64,000 bases of DNA from Uranotaenia lowii (taxonomy: Eukaryota > Arthropoda > Insecta > Diptera > Culicidae): the NCBI RefSeq assembly GCF_029784155.1, contig NC_073693.1, positions 150,042,843-150,106,842 on the forward strand, written 5' to 3'. The position numbers and the translations under genes are program-made. The notes beneath the pieces are model-generated. The model saw only the letters and a list, made by a program, of their open reading frames with translations. It searched no databases and was not told the origin of the DNA. Shown here piece by piece: positions 24,278-37,000 of this stretch. Positions within the stretch are counted from its first letter, which is position 1, and the number at the start of each line of letters is the position of its first letter.

Positions 24278-27200
24278 ATGTCGCGTATCGGGGAAAACAT
24301 TTTAGAAAAGGAGAACATTGCCGAACAAATGGAAAAAGTTTCCATCAAGGTAAGCCTGATTTTTCAAGCTATAAATAGGCAACGTGGAGTTTCGACAAAA
24401 AATGCGGGAAAATTGTCATGAGTCATTCACACAAAAGTTCATTGATTAGATTCGTTCTTAAAAAAAAGGCTATACAGGAGTTAATTGAGTTTATTGACTG
24501 TTCCACTTTTGACTTACCTTACTCCATTTCCTAATTCCGGTGTTCAGGGTTTAAAATTGTCAAACAATTATAATTGGGATATAACAATGTGTTGCAGTGC
24601 CCGCAGGTCAACATGTTTTTTTTTTAACTAAATGAGTAATTAATTTCTTTAATTGAAATGTCTTGCAACAAATAGAAAGGAATCAGTTGCAAAATAATAA
24701 ACGAATGCAAATATCAAGTTTCATACCATTCGTCCTGTTATTTTGAGTCTAACAAAAATTATTTCCAAATATTTGAAAAAGATCTCCAGATAGCCTATAT
24801 GCCTATACCTATGAACTAATAACGGCGCGTTCGTAAATTGATTTTTTTGGGTGATGCATCAGTCGATCGATTTGTTTGGTAGATGTCAAATCACTTCCCA
24901 ATGCTTTCGCATACGTTTGTTAGTAATTTACGAACGCCAGCATCGATAAAAAAATCACTTCGATAGAAAAAATCAATTTACGAACACGCCGTAATAGTGT
25001 TTTTAAATGACATAAACTATTGACCGACCATCTGTCCTCGGAACAAATGCTTCAAACAAATGTCCAAATTCGGTATACCTCTCATGCGAATAATTTATTT
25101 CTAAGATAATGAAAATAAGAAACTTAAACTTTTTTTTAAGTTTTCCACCCATAGCTGTCGATTTTTAGCCATTGTACCTAGATCAAAGCCGAGAATACCA
25201 GCATGAGAATTGAAGGAACAGAAGAATAAAAACGTTACGATGTTTTGAACAGACAGCGTTCACGCAGATTTCCTGTTCTTTCGTGTTTTTAAAGCACCCT
25301 TCTTGAAATGTGCTGGTTTCCTTCTGTCGTTTTCTGCAATTGTATACTCAGCAAAAAAGCATGTGTTCGTGCTCAGCAGGACTTGGCCTTTCTTTTCCAT
25401 GAATAAAGGAAATTGATGCTTTCGGGTTATTTTAGCAATCAGATTTGATTGAGCTGGACATTATTGTAGCGAAATAGAAGAGATCATGTGACCTTATGTA
25501 TAACCAAAGAAGGCTATCGTTACTCAATAAAATTACAATTACAACAAGGATGGTTTTAACTTTTTTAACTCTATAATGCATAATTTTATGGAATGGGTGG
25601 TCTACTGATGCAGTAATTTTGATTCTTATGTATGGCATCAAAGATTTTTTTCTTTTTTGGCTCGAACTTATCGTTCCAGTCTTGTGGTTTTTAACTGTTA
25701 TGCTTAACAGTTCACGTGGTATATAAGACGACCGTTCGTTCTTCGTGGGGTTATAAATGAGTTATTAAAATCAAATGCATCTGTTTTTTTAAAAGTAATA
25801 ACATTTCTAATAAAGTTCTTCTGGTCACATTCCAGTTAGTCAGTTCGAGGCCACAGCTGTATTTTTTTATTATCGATCCACCCGATCCATTAATTAATGA
25901 TCCATTCGTGTAAATTTTATATATTTTTTTAAAAGGTACACCGGGGAAGTTGGGAAAATTGCAGCGCATCCGTAATTTGATTTTTTGGGTGACATCACCC
26001 AGTAATCACTTTCCAACGCTTTTGCATACGTTTGTTTATAATTAACGAACGCCAGCATCGATTAAAAAAAATCACTTCGATAGAAAAAATCAATTTACGA
26101 AGAAGTCGTTACTTGTTTTTTTTACTGGAATAAGTATATATTTTCGAGATTTTTGATAAAATTGCAACATTAATTACACACAATAATCATTGAAAGATGC
26201 CTTAATAATCGTACCACAAACTTTTTTCAAAATTTTGGAAGGTTCGAGCAATAAAATAACATATTCTACCAGGAAAACACAAATTTGTTGAAAATTTCCT
26301 GAGAAAGCAAAGGGAAAATCTACCGTCCCCACTTACCCTTATAAGGCGGGGTAAGTGAAGATACCAGCAGTCCATAACAATTAACGTGATAACTTTTTTC
26401 GCTTTGCGTCTTTCAAGCTCATCTCTTCAGCATTTCTAAACAACATGTTCTGCATCACATTGGGCGCGATCTTATCAAAATTGATCCACTGCTGATTTTT
26501 TTATGATTTCTTAAAGTTGAACCAAAAACCGTACCCACTTAACCCGGTGTACCTTATTGTTCAGCAGTTCATTAATGGTGATTTTTTGCTTTTCTTTTGC
26601 TGTTTCTTTTTGAACATCTAGTAATTCATCATTAATTTGGAGTTTAGTACATCTTGTTTCTTCTATCTTAGTTCCTAATCTTAATCCACATCGCCGAGAG
26701 AAGGCGGGTTCGTCTACACATCCTATGGAACATTCCACATCATAATGGCTGGATTTCCTATTTATAAGCGATATAGTTAGTTTCTGTCGGTGGAAACACA
26801 TTATCCCAACACCAAACGAATTGTACTTGTTACTCTACTTGTACCTTCACTCCCTTGGGATAGACCACTCAAAGGCAGTGCAAAGTTAATGAATATGAAA
26901 TACGAATCAAGTTATGATGCACGATAGCACAGATGAAGAACCTAGATGTTTTTGTATAAATCTATATAAGGTACACCGGGGCAAGTGCAAACGGTTTTCA
27001 CCATAGTTCAACTTTCACATGTCCTAGAAAAATATGTATATGTTCAAAAATTATCAATTATCGTTCGTTGCATCACTAAAATAGTTCTCAACAAATTCTT
27101 GTTGGAAGTGAAAAATTAAAAAATGTTGGTAAAAAGTAACGGTGCTTTTGTGAAAAAATTTCAAAATTTGCACTTGCCCCGTTTATGGGGGTAAGTGCAA

Positions 27201-27966
27201 ACGCAATACTTTTTCCAAACTAATTCACAGAGGAGTCAGTGTATCGGTCTTAAAATGAATTGAATACATGTTCCGGTACGTTTTATCAACTTTGATTGAT
27301 ATGTTTGCTGTTTTCTTGCAATATTGATAACTTTTTGGAACTCCATTTTTGGTGACTGTTGTTTTAAGCAAAAGACCTTCATTTACTAATGCATTAAGGA
27401 ATTTCGAACATCCGCTTCAGATACAACACTTTGGATACCCCTTCTGACCATTTTAATATAATGCTGAACCATTTTGGTGATGAATTTTCTGAAATGGCTT
27501 ATGTTGCATGGCTTAAAGGTGCGTTTGCACTTACCCCGGTAGTGTCGTTTGCACTTGCCCCACAGTGTGGGTTGACAAGAACAAATATTATTTTCACAAC
27601 TTTCGGGGTGTAATGAAAATTTATCATAAATTTTCTGCTTTCACTTGAATATCGATCTCAAACACTCACCTTTTAACGAAAATTCGGATTTGAATGCCCT
27701 TTTTTGTAGCCAAAATATGCAAAACAAAAACACACTGTTCATGTCTAGTACGAACTTGAATTCGTGTGTGATCAAACAGTGCCGTGTTTTTAGTGAAAAA
27801 TTTAAAGAAAGTTTTGTTTATCTATGTCAGATTGTTTGTTTGGGTCTAAACAACAATTTCTAGAAGAAGAAATATTTTTTACTTTTTTTGTAACAGAGAA
27901 AAGATGAACGTTTGCACTTGCCCCGAGTTTGCACTTGCCCCGGTGTACCTTATATAAAAATGAATT

Positions 27967-28007
<41 letters not shown>

Positions 28008-31000
28008 TCCCTATAGACTCGGAAACTACTGATCCGATTTGCGTGAAACTTGGCAGGTGGGGGTATTGGAGGCAGGGGAAGGTTCCCATTGTGGTTTGAG
28101 ACCCCTCCCTTTCTCATGAAGGGGGGGAGGGGCCTCCCAAACAAAAGACAATTTTTTGCATAACTCGAGAACGCATCAAGCAAATGGTATCAAATTTGGC
28201 ATGAAGTGGTATGTGGGAACGGGGAATATTTCAATAAATATAAGGTACCCCTCCCTCCTCTCAGTGGGGTAATAGGAAGGGGGGAGGGGGGCTACCTTAC
28301 AATTTTTCATATAACTCGAAAACTATCCAAGATATTGGAACCAAATTTGGCATGGGAAGGTATTTTGATACGAAAAATATGTCAATGATTATTTGAGACC
28401 CCTCCCTCTTTACAGTTAAAAGGGGGAGGGACCTCTTTCATATTTTTTAAATAACTCAAAAACTAATAAAGCAAATGGAACCAAATTTGGCATGGGCGGA
28501 TATTTGGGAACGTGACATGTTCTAATGATTGTTTGAGACCCCTTCCTTCTTCCAGCGGGGAGAAAGGAAAGAGGGAGGGAAGTTTCATACAATTTTTATT
28601 GCATAGCACAAAAACTACAACAACAAATGTAACCAAATTTGGCATGGAATAATATTTGGGTACGAGAAATGCTTCTATGAATATTTCGTATCCCTGACTC
28701 CTTCGAAAAGTAGGAGGAAAGAGGGAGAAGAGCTCTCACTTACAATTTTCAGTATAACTGGAGAGCTGATCGAGAAATTGAACCATATTTGGCATGTGAG
28801 GGTATTTGGATGCGAGAAATGTTTCTATTATAAATTGAACCCCGCCTTTTTTCAACGGAAGGATATAAAGGGGGAAAGGGGGGTTTCCATACAATTTTTT
28901 TTCATAACTCGAGAATTAATAGAGCAAATGAATTAAAATTTGGTATCAAAAAGTATTTGAGAACAAAAAAACCTTTTGTGAATATTAGGTTCTCCCCCCT
29001 CCATTCAATGGGGAACACGAAAGGGGGATTGTACTTCCTTTCAAGTTTATGCATAACTTAAGAATTTACAACGCAAATAATACCAAATTTGCCATGGGAT
29101 GGTATTTTAATACGAGAAGATTTTTTATGTCAAACAATTCCTTTCTTGCAGTGGGTAATAGAATTGGAAATAAAGGAAGGGAAGAGAAAGGCTTACACTT
29201 AACTCTTTTTTTCCGAGAAATGGACAAAACTTCACATGGAAAATCATTTTGGTATGATTCTATGATTATCTGACACACCATCCTCCTTTCAGTGAGTAAG
29301 TACATAGGGAGGGAGGTGAGCCAATTACAATTTTGTTAGCATTAGTTCTCAATTTATGCTAACGAAGCCAACAAATGGAAACAAATATGGCATGGAAAGG
29401 TACTTGGTTAAGAGATATGTTTCTACGATTGTTATGGACCCTTACGTTTTACAGTGTAGGAGCTGAAAAAAGGTTGTTTCATATAAATTTTGTTGTTAGC
29501 TTAGCTTAGCTTAGCTTGATTGACTACTCACATCCACCTTAATCATTGAACCCGAAATGCTTTATCAACAGTTTTCAAATTAAAGATAATCTTTAAACAA
29601 TTTTGTTGATTATTTTTTGAGGCATAGAAGTTAAAAACAAATGATTATACGTTTGTCAGTGTTTTGAAACGAATGCATTTCGAATTCCACGATCGCAGGC
29701 GTGGCTCAGTAGAACAAGTTCCACATCGCCAATGGTTGCTACTCCGTGATTGACCGAGGCCACGAATTTTGAACAAGGGTCAAAAGAATGGTTCTTGGGA
29801 TTAGAAGCTCATTCTCAATGCACAAAACTGATGCTCTCTCTTTGACCATCAATAACGGCGCCGGCCACGTCCTAGTAGTCAATAGATAGTGAGGAAAACA
29901 GAGAAAGGGATGAAAGACATAAATTTGCGCTTTAGGACCGAGGTCACCTCTGCAACCTAGCAAAAAAAATCGTTTGGGAATGTGGGCAAAAGGATAAGAT
30001 CTGGAAACACTTTTGACAAGTGTATGGATCTGACTTTTTTCAATCTTTCTATCTCCTAAAATTTTCGAATGATACTCTTAAATAATATTATAGACACCAG
30101 ATGCTAATTTTTTCCTAAGGTTTTAGATAGTTGACTGAAGCTGTTGTAAATTATTGTTTGGAAATTGGCGGATACTCAAAAGTTTACTATCACACCTTTC
30201 TTATTTCTTTTTTTGTGTATCAAACCGAAATTCAAATATTTTGAAAATTTAATGTTTCTCAACTTCATTACTGTATGACCTAACTTCGCCTCATGTTTAT
30301 TTTCTAGTCGAGCATATATATTAACTTTTAATGACTGTTTCTGCGACCACCCTACTTTATTTTAGAATAGATTCAAAAGACAATCTGGAAACTTGCTACT
30401 CCACACATGCCAAATATTTATATGTAGTTTATTACTCTACTGGTATTACTTTTTTGAAAACCTCTAACTTGAAGTATTCTTTAAAGGTCAAACATTCTAC
30501 TTTAAACACCCAGATCTAAAAGAAAATAGTTATTTGCTCAAACTTTCTCTATCCCTATTGAAAATAACTAAAACCTTGAAAACATCTAACTTAAAATGCA
30601 TAAAACAACTTTAGTGAATTTGTCACACTGTGTGTTTTTAATTGTTAATTTTTTATGAAACTAATTCTTACAAAGATTTAAAGCGATGTGAAATTTAAAG
30701 TAAATTCAAACTGTTTTAAATAAAATGAACGAGTTTTCATAATTTTTGAATGTTGGATATTCAATGCAATTTGGTATGAGTTCTTGAAATTGGGAAAAAA
30801 ATATCTTCTTGTTTCTGTAACTCTCAACATCGATTTCTTTTTGACAGTTCAATAATCACCCACCGATTCTTTGAACTATATACTTGCTCGTTAATCGAAC
30901 GATATTATGATTAAAGGGTGTGTCCGACTACCGAAACTACTCGATTACCGACTACCGATTTATAGATGTTAGAACGACCGACATAAGGGAGCATTCAATA

Positions 31001-34000
31001 ATATTTCACTTATAAGTTAAAATATTGAAGTTATTAGAACAATCATAGAATTAATTTGGATTTTATCTCAGCTCCCAAAACATCCAAAACAAATTCGTTC
31101 TATTAATGAGCGAAACAAATCTGACTAAATCAAAAGGAATAACATAATATCAACATATTATCATTAACTCAAATTCCGTCAATCGGTAGTCCGATACTTA
31201 AATTGAAATTCTCGTTTAAACTATTGGAAGAATAATGTGGATTTTTGACGTATTTCAACCCACATGGGTATATGGTTCAATCGTAAATAACATAAAAAGT
31301 TGATGAAAAAACTTGCCAATTGGTTCTACCGTAAAAATAATGTTACAATGATTTGAGAAAATATAAATCAAAATAATACTTAGCTTGGGTTTTTGTTTAT
31401 CTTCATCATGCCACGTTCGTTTGAGATCTTCGTATTTGCTATCAATTATACTTGTATGCAAAATCTCGGATTCGTACTTTTTCACCAACATTGTTCTTCA
31501 CTTGCTTCTAAATTTCACGTTCCAACCGCGCAAAACTCAGCCAATAGGAAGCACCTGGGAAATTCTCTCCTACGTCCTCACAATATCCAATAGATCTTCA
31601 TGATAAATCTTCGGTTTCGACTTAAGATATACTTCTGTTTCATATAAATTTTGTTGTTAAGCTTAAAAACTTATCAACCAATGGAACATTATTTGATACA
31701 AGAAGATTTTTGGGAACGAATAAAATGGGTATGATTATTAAAAATCACCCCACCATTCAGCAGGGGGGGGGGGGAGAAGGGCGCGGGAGGGGGGCTCTCT
31801 TATCAGTGTTTATCATAAATCCAGAATATATCAAGCAAAAACAACCATATTTCATCAGTTGGATTGTTTGCGTACGATTTATTTGAGACCCTCCTTTTTA
31901 AGGACGAAGCTTAAAGGAACATATTAAAATTATCAGATCTTTAACACAAATTTATGGTTCAAGGTTCAGAATATAAGTTTAAGTTATTTTTGGATTGCAA
32001 TCCGCTCCAGCTGCAGCTCTCATTTTATAGCGGTTGCTTATGAATGATGTTATAATTTGATTTAAAATAATGCCAACAAAACAATAAACATTTGAGTGAA
32101 TTCTGAAAATATCATTCGATTTTAAAAGGTGTAGCAAAGCACACCGGGTCAGCTAGTCTATATATATAAAAATGAATTTCTGTCTGTCTGTCTGTCTGTC
32201 TGTTCCCTATAGACTCGGAAACTACTGAACCGATTTACGTGAAATTTGGCAGGTGGGGGTATTGGAGGCAGGGGAAGGTTCTTATTGTGGTTTGAGACCC
32301 CTCCCTCTCTCATGAAGGGGGGGAGGGGCCAAAAGCAAACAAAAGACAATTTTTTGCATAACTCGAGAATCAATCAAGCAAATGGTATTATATTTGGCAT
32401 GGGATGGATTTGGGAACGAAGAATATTTGTATGAATATCAGGTACCCCTCCCTCCTCTCAGTGGTGTTATAGGAAGGGGGGAGGGGGGCTACCTTACAAA
32501 TTTTCATATAACTCGAGAACTTATCAAGATATTGGATCCAAATTTGGCATGGGATGGTATTTGGATACGAAAAATATTTCAATGTTTATTTGAGACCCCT
32601 CCCACTTTTCAGTAGGGAGATAGAAAGGGGGCAGGGGACCTCTTTTAAAGTTTTTTACATAGCTCAAAAACTAATTAAGCAAATGAAACCAAATTTGGCA
32701 TGGGCGGGTATTTGGGAACGTGACATGTTCTAATGATTGTTTGAGACCCCTTTCTACTTCCAGCGGGTAGAAAGGAAAGAGGGAGGAAGTTTCATACAAT
32801 TTTTACTGTATAACTCAAGAACTACTACAGCAAATGAAACCAAATTTTTCACGGAACAATATTTGAGTACGAGAAATGCTTCTATGAATATTTGGTATCC
32901 CTCACTTCTTCGAAGAGGAGGATGAAAAGAAGGAGGAGAGGTCTCCCTTACAATTTTTAGTATAACTGGAGAGCTGACTGAAATTGAACCATATTTGGCA
33001 TGTGAGGGTATTTGGATACGAGAAATGTTTCTATTATAAATTGAAGTCCCATCTTTTAGCGGAAAGATATAAAGGGAGAAACGGGGGCATCCATACATTT
33101 TTTTTGCATAGCTCGAGAATTAATCGAGCAAATAAAAACCAAATTTGGCATCAAAAAGTGTTTGAGTACGAAAAATACTTTTATGAATATTAAGTTCTCA
33201 CCTCTCTATTCAATGGGGAGAACATAAAGGAGGATGGTACTCCCTTTCAAGTTTATGCACAACTCAAGAATTTACTAAGCAAATAAAACCAGATTATGCA
33301 TGTGATGGTATTTCAACACGAGAAATTCTTCTATGTGAAACAATTCCTTTCTTGCAGTAGGATTATAGAATTGGGAATATGGGAAGGGAAGAGGAAAGCT
33401 TACATTTAACTTTTTTTTTTACAAAATCCGAGAAATGGACAAAACTCAACTTGGGTATGGTATCAACCAATGGAACTATATCTGATATAAGAGGATTTTT
33501 GGGAACGAAAAAAATGGGTGTGATTATTAAGGATCACCATCTCCATTCCGTAAGGAGTGAAAGGGAGGACAGGGGGTGCTCTCTTATCAGTTTTTTAGCA
33601 TAAATCCAGAACATATCAAACAAAAACAACCACAATTTATAAGTTAGATTGTTTGCGAACGATTAATTTGGGACCCTGCTTTTTTAGGGCGAAGCTTAAG
33701 GAAACCGATAAAAATTATCAAATCTTCAACACAAATTTATAGATCAAGATTCAAAATATAAGTTTAAGTTATCTTTGTGTTGCAAATCGAAACTCCAGCT
33801 GCAGCTCTCATTTTATAGCGATTGCTTTGAACTACGTTACAATTTGATTTAAATAAAATAATCCTAAGAAAACAATAAAAATTCAAATAATTCCTATAAT
33901 ATCATTTGATTTTGAAAGGTGTAGCAAAGCACACCGGGTTAGCTAGTATCTCTATAAAGATGATAAGGAGATTTCTTTTTTGGTGAAAAATTAATACAAG

Positions 34001-37000
34001 AAGTACGAAACTATCCCTCATAAAAATTTATTTGAGAAAATGCGTACCTACTTTGATTTTTTTTTTATTTTAATATTTTTTAACGTATCCTTAACTTTTC
34101 ATTAAAAAATTTGATATTTGTTGAAACTTTGAAATAGATGGAAATACAATTTTTTTTAATTACTAAAATATTATTCGGAAATAAATATAACTAAATATTT
34201 TTCGGAAATAGATAGATATAACTAGATATAACCAACAAATGTGGCTCTGGTTTTTTTTTCTTTAAATTCAGTAAATCATTTTTAAATATTCATTGCAATA
34301 CTACCGTTTTTTTTTTTATAAAAAGCCTTAATAAATAAATCTAGGATTTAAAAAAAATCTCAAAAACCTCGCCCTGACAGATGTTTTGAAAACCCCTTGG
34401 AGCTGTTTTCCAGCCTATTGCAGATTTTAATTTTCAAAGAATAATAGCTACGTAAAACTCAATTCAACTAATCAATTACTAATCAATTACATAGGAAAAT
34501 ATGTGAGTGCGGGGGTTAACTTTGATGAAATTGTCTTCCACGATATTTCTTTCGAAATTAAAATTTCTTCAAAGATTGTTTTATTTGTTCATATCTTATA
34601 CAGGCCCCGTTCGTTTTTGGCAACATTCGATTTTGGCAACATTCGATTTTGGCAACATCTGATTTTGGCACATGTGCCAAAATCGAACGGTTTTTAGAAA
34701 CGACATGACCTTTTCGTTTTCTGTATAACAGGACCAATATAATTTAGACAAAAACCAAAAATACGTTTTTACGTTCAGAAATGGTGATAGAATACAACAA
34801 CAAAAACAAAAATTTTTCAAAAAATTTATAAAGTACAGTAAGGTTTTTTTTTACACTGATATACGTACCGCGTAAAAAAAAACCGTGTAAAAAAAAACCG
34901 TGTTAATTCCCGAAAACCGTGTAAAAAAAAACCGTGTTAATTCCCGAAAACCGTGTAAAAAAAGACCATTCGAATTCTGCAGCTTTGAAGTTCTGACACT
35001 TAAGACCTGAGACCTGAGACTTGAGACATAAGACCTGGACTTGAAAATGTAGACTAGAGACATGAGACCTGAGACTTTAGACATGACACCTGAGACCTAA
35101 GTCCAGAGACCTGAGATCTGAGACATGAAACCTGAGACTTGAAGAATGAGACCAAAGACATGGGACATTAGACCTGAGACCTGAGACTAGAAACCTAAGA
35201 CACCTAAGGAAAGCATTCGACACAATAGACCACGCCTTGCTGTTGCAAAAATTGGATTGGTATGGCATACGAGGTCAGCCTCATCGGTTAATTGAGAGCT
35301 ACATAACAGATCGACAACAATTCGTGTCTCTGAAAGGACACTCAAGTAGCAAAAAATTCATTACAACGGGAGTACCACAAGGGAGTAACCTAGGTCCGCT
35401 GATGTTTCTAGTTTTTATCAACGATCTTCCACAACTGAACCTACATGGCAAAGTTCGGCTCTTTGCAGATGACACCATAATATCATATAGTCACTCCAAC
35501 CCCCTCCAGATTGTGGAATGGATCGGTAATGACCTGCAAGTCCTTCAGCAATACTTCGATTGTAACCTGCTTTCGCTCAACCTATCAAAAACATCGTACA
35601 TGTTGTTCAACTCCGGTCGTCGCTCCATACCACAGCTGCCATTAATCCGTATAGGTAATACGATTATTGAACGAGTGCGCCAGTTCAAATATCTGGGATT
35701 ACTTCTGGACGATACTCTATGCTGGTCACCCCACATAGAGCAACTGAAACGAACACTCGCTCCGGTCTGTGGTGCAATATGGAAAATATCAGCGTTTATT
35801 CCTACGCACTGGCTGAAAAACGTTTACTTCGCGCTTTTCCACTCGAGGTTACAATACCTAGTATCGCTGTGGGGCAAAGCATGTAAAAGCCGCCTCAGGG
35901 AACTGCAAACCATGCAAAACCGTGTCCTCAAGACTATCTTCAAGTTGCCTTATTTATATCCTTCTGAGTTGTTATATGGCATGAACAACTCGATACTTCC
36001 AATACGAGGTGCCCAGGAATTCCAAACGTTAATGTTCACCCACAAACTCCTGACAAGCAGAGAATCCCACCACAATTTGCGCCTCGAGAGAATGGCGTCG
36101 CACCGCTTGTCCAGAAACGCAAATCATCTCCGCCTATCCCGTGTAAGGACGGAATACGGGAAAAAGAAACCCAGCTACTTTGCCAGTAAACTCTACAACA
36201 ACCTGCCAGAGACCCTGAAACGGTCTTCAACGCCCTCGCGATTCAAAGCGCAACTGTTATCGATCTGCAAGCAGAACATAAACCGCTTCCTCCGCTAAAA
36301 AATTATTTGTGCCACACGTCTTATTAATATCATCTTTTCGCTCTCGCCCCTCCACCTAGCCCACCGCCGCCCAAACGCCGCTCCAAACCACCGCCACCCA
36401 CCCGCCACCCGCCACCTCCCATCAGAAACGCACCACCGCAGCAGCCACAAAAAGCTACGAATATGTATAATACAAGTGTAACACCCTATTTATTATATTG
36501 TATAAAATTGTGAAATAGCAAATGAAAAGTGCCAAGCACTCCTTCACAGAGCATTATCTCGCTCACTGGAGTGCTCATACATATTTTGGAATACCTAATA
36601 TTGTAAACGAATTGTTAAAATTGTTTTGACAGGGTTTTGTGCCTGTTGGAGAAGAGGCTTGAGAGAAGCTTAACTCCAGCGGGCTTTCCCTGTCCGAGGA
36701 AAAAATAAATAATAAATAAAAAAAAAAAAAAAAAAAAAAAAAAACACGAGACCTGATACCTGAGACATGGGACATGGGACCTGAGACATGAGACTTGAGA
36801 CTTAAGACATGACACCTGAGACCTGAGATATGAGACAAGAGGCATGAGACATGAGATATGAGACCTGAGACCTGAGACATGAGACATGAGACATAAGACA
36901 TGAGACCTGAGGTATGAGACAAGAGCCATGAAAGATTAGACCTGAGACATGAGACTTTAGACCTGAGACAAGCTACTAGTGTTATTACCGCGAAAAATTA

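Larger units (their letters stand above)
27951..32156 (+). mobile_element. Non-autonomous Helitron copy 1, interrupted by a 2.16 kb insertion
   Basis: Starts with TATATAAAAATG followed by a (GTCT)n run (27967-28007) and TTCCCTATAGACTCGG, the same 5' segment as copy 2. It ends in CTAG (32153-32156) followed by T, with a GGTGT/ACACC stem-loop (32128-32145) just upstream. 3' CTRR with a nearby hairpin and no terminal inverted repeats defines Helitrons. The body is made of diverged units of about 160 bp, each with CCAAATTTGGCATGG and a CCCCTCCC...GGGGAGGGG palindrome. No Rep/helicase frame. Insertion at 29499-31659. Confidence 0.75.

Noticed and set aside
27960..28060. CRISPR-like regular array in the GTCT and 160-bp unit region
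   Set aside because: This is an insect Helitron with diverged tandem units; repeats are not identical or separated by unique spacers, and the genome is eukaryotic.
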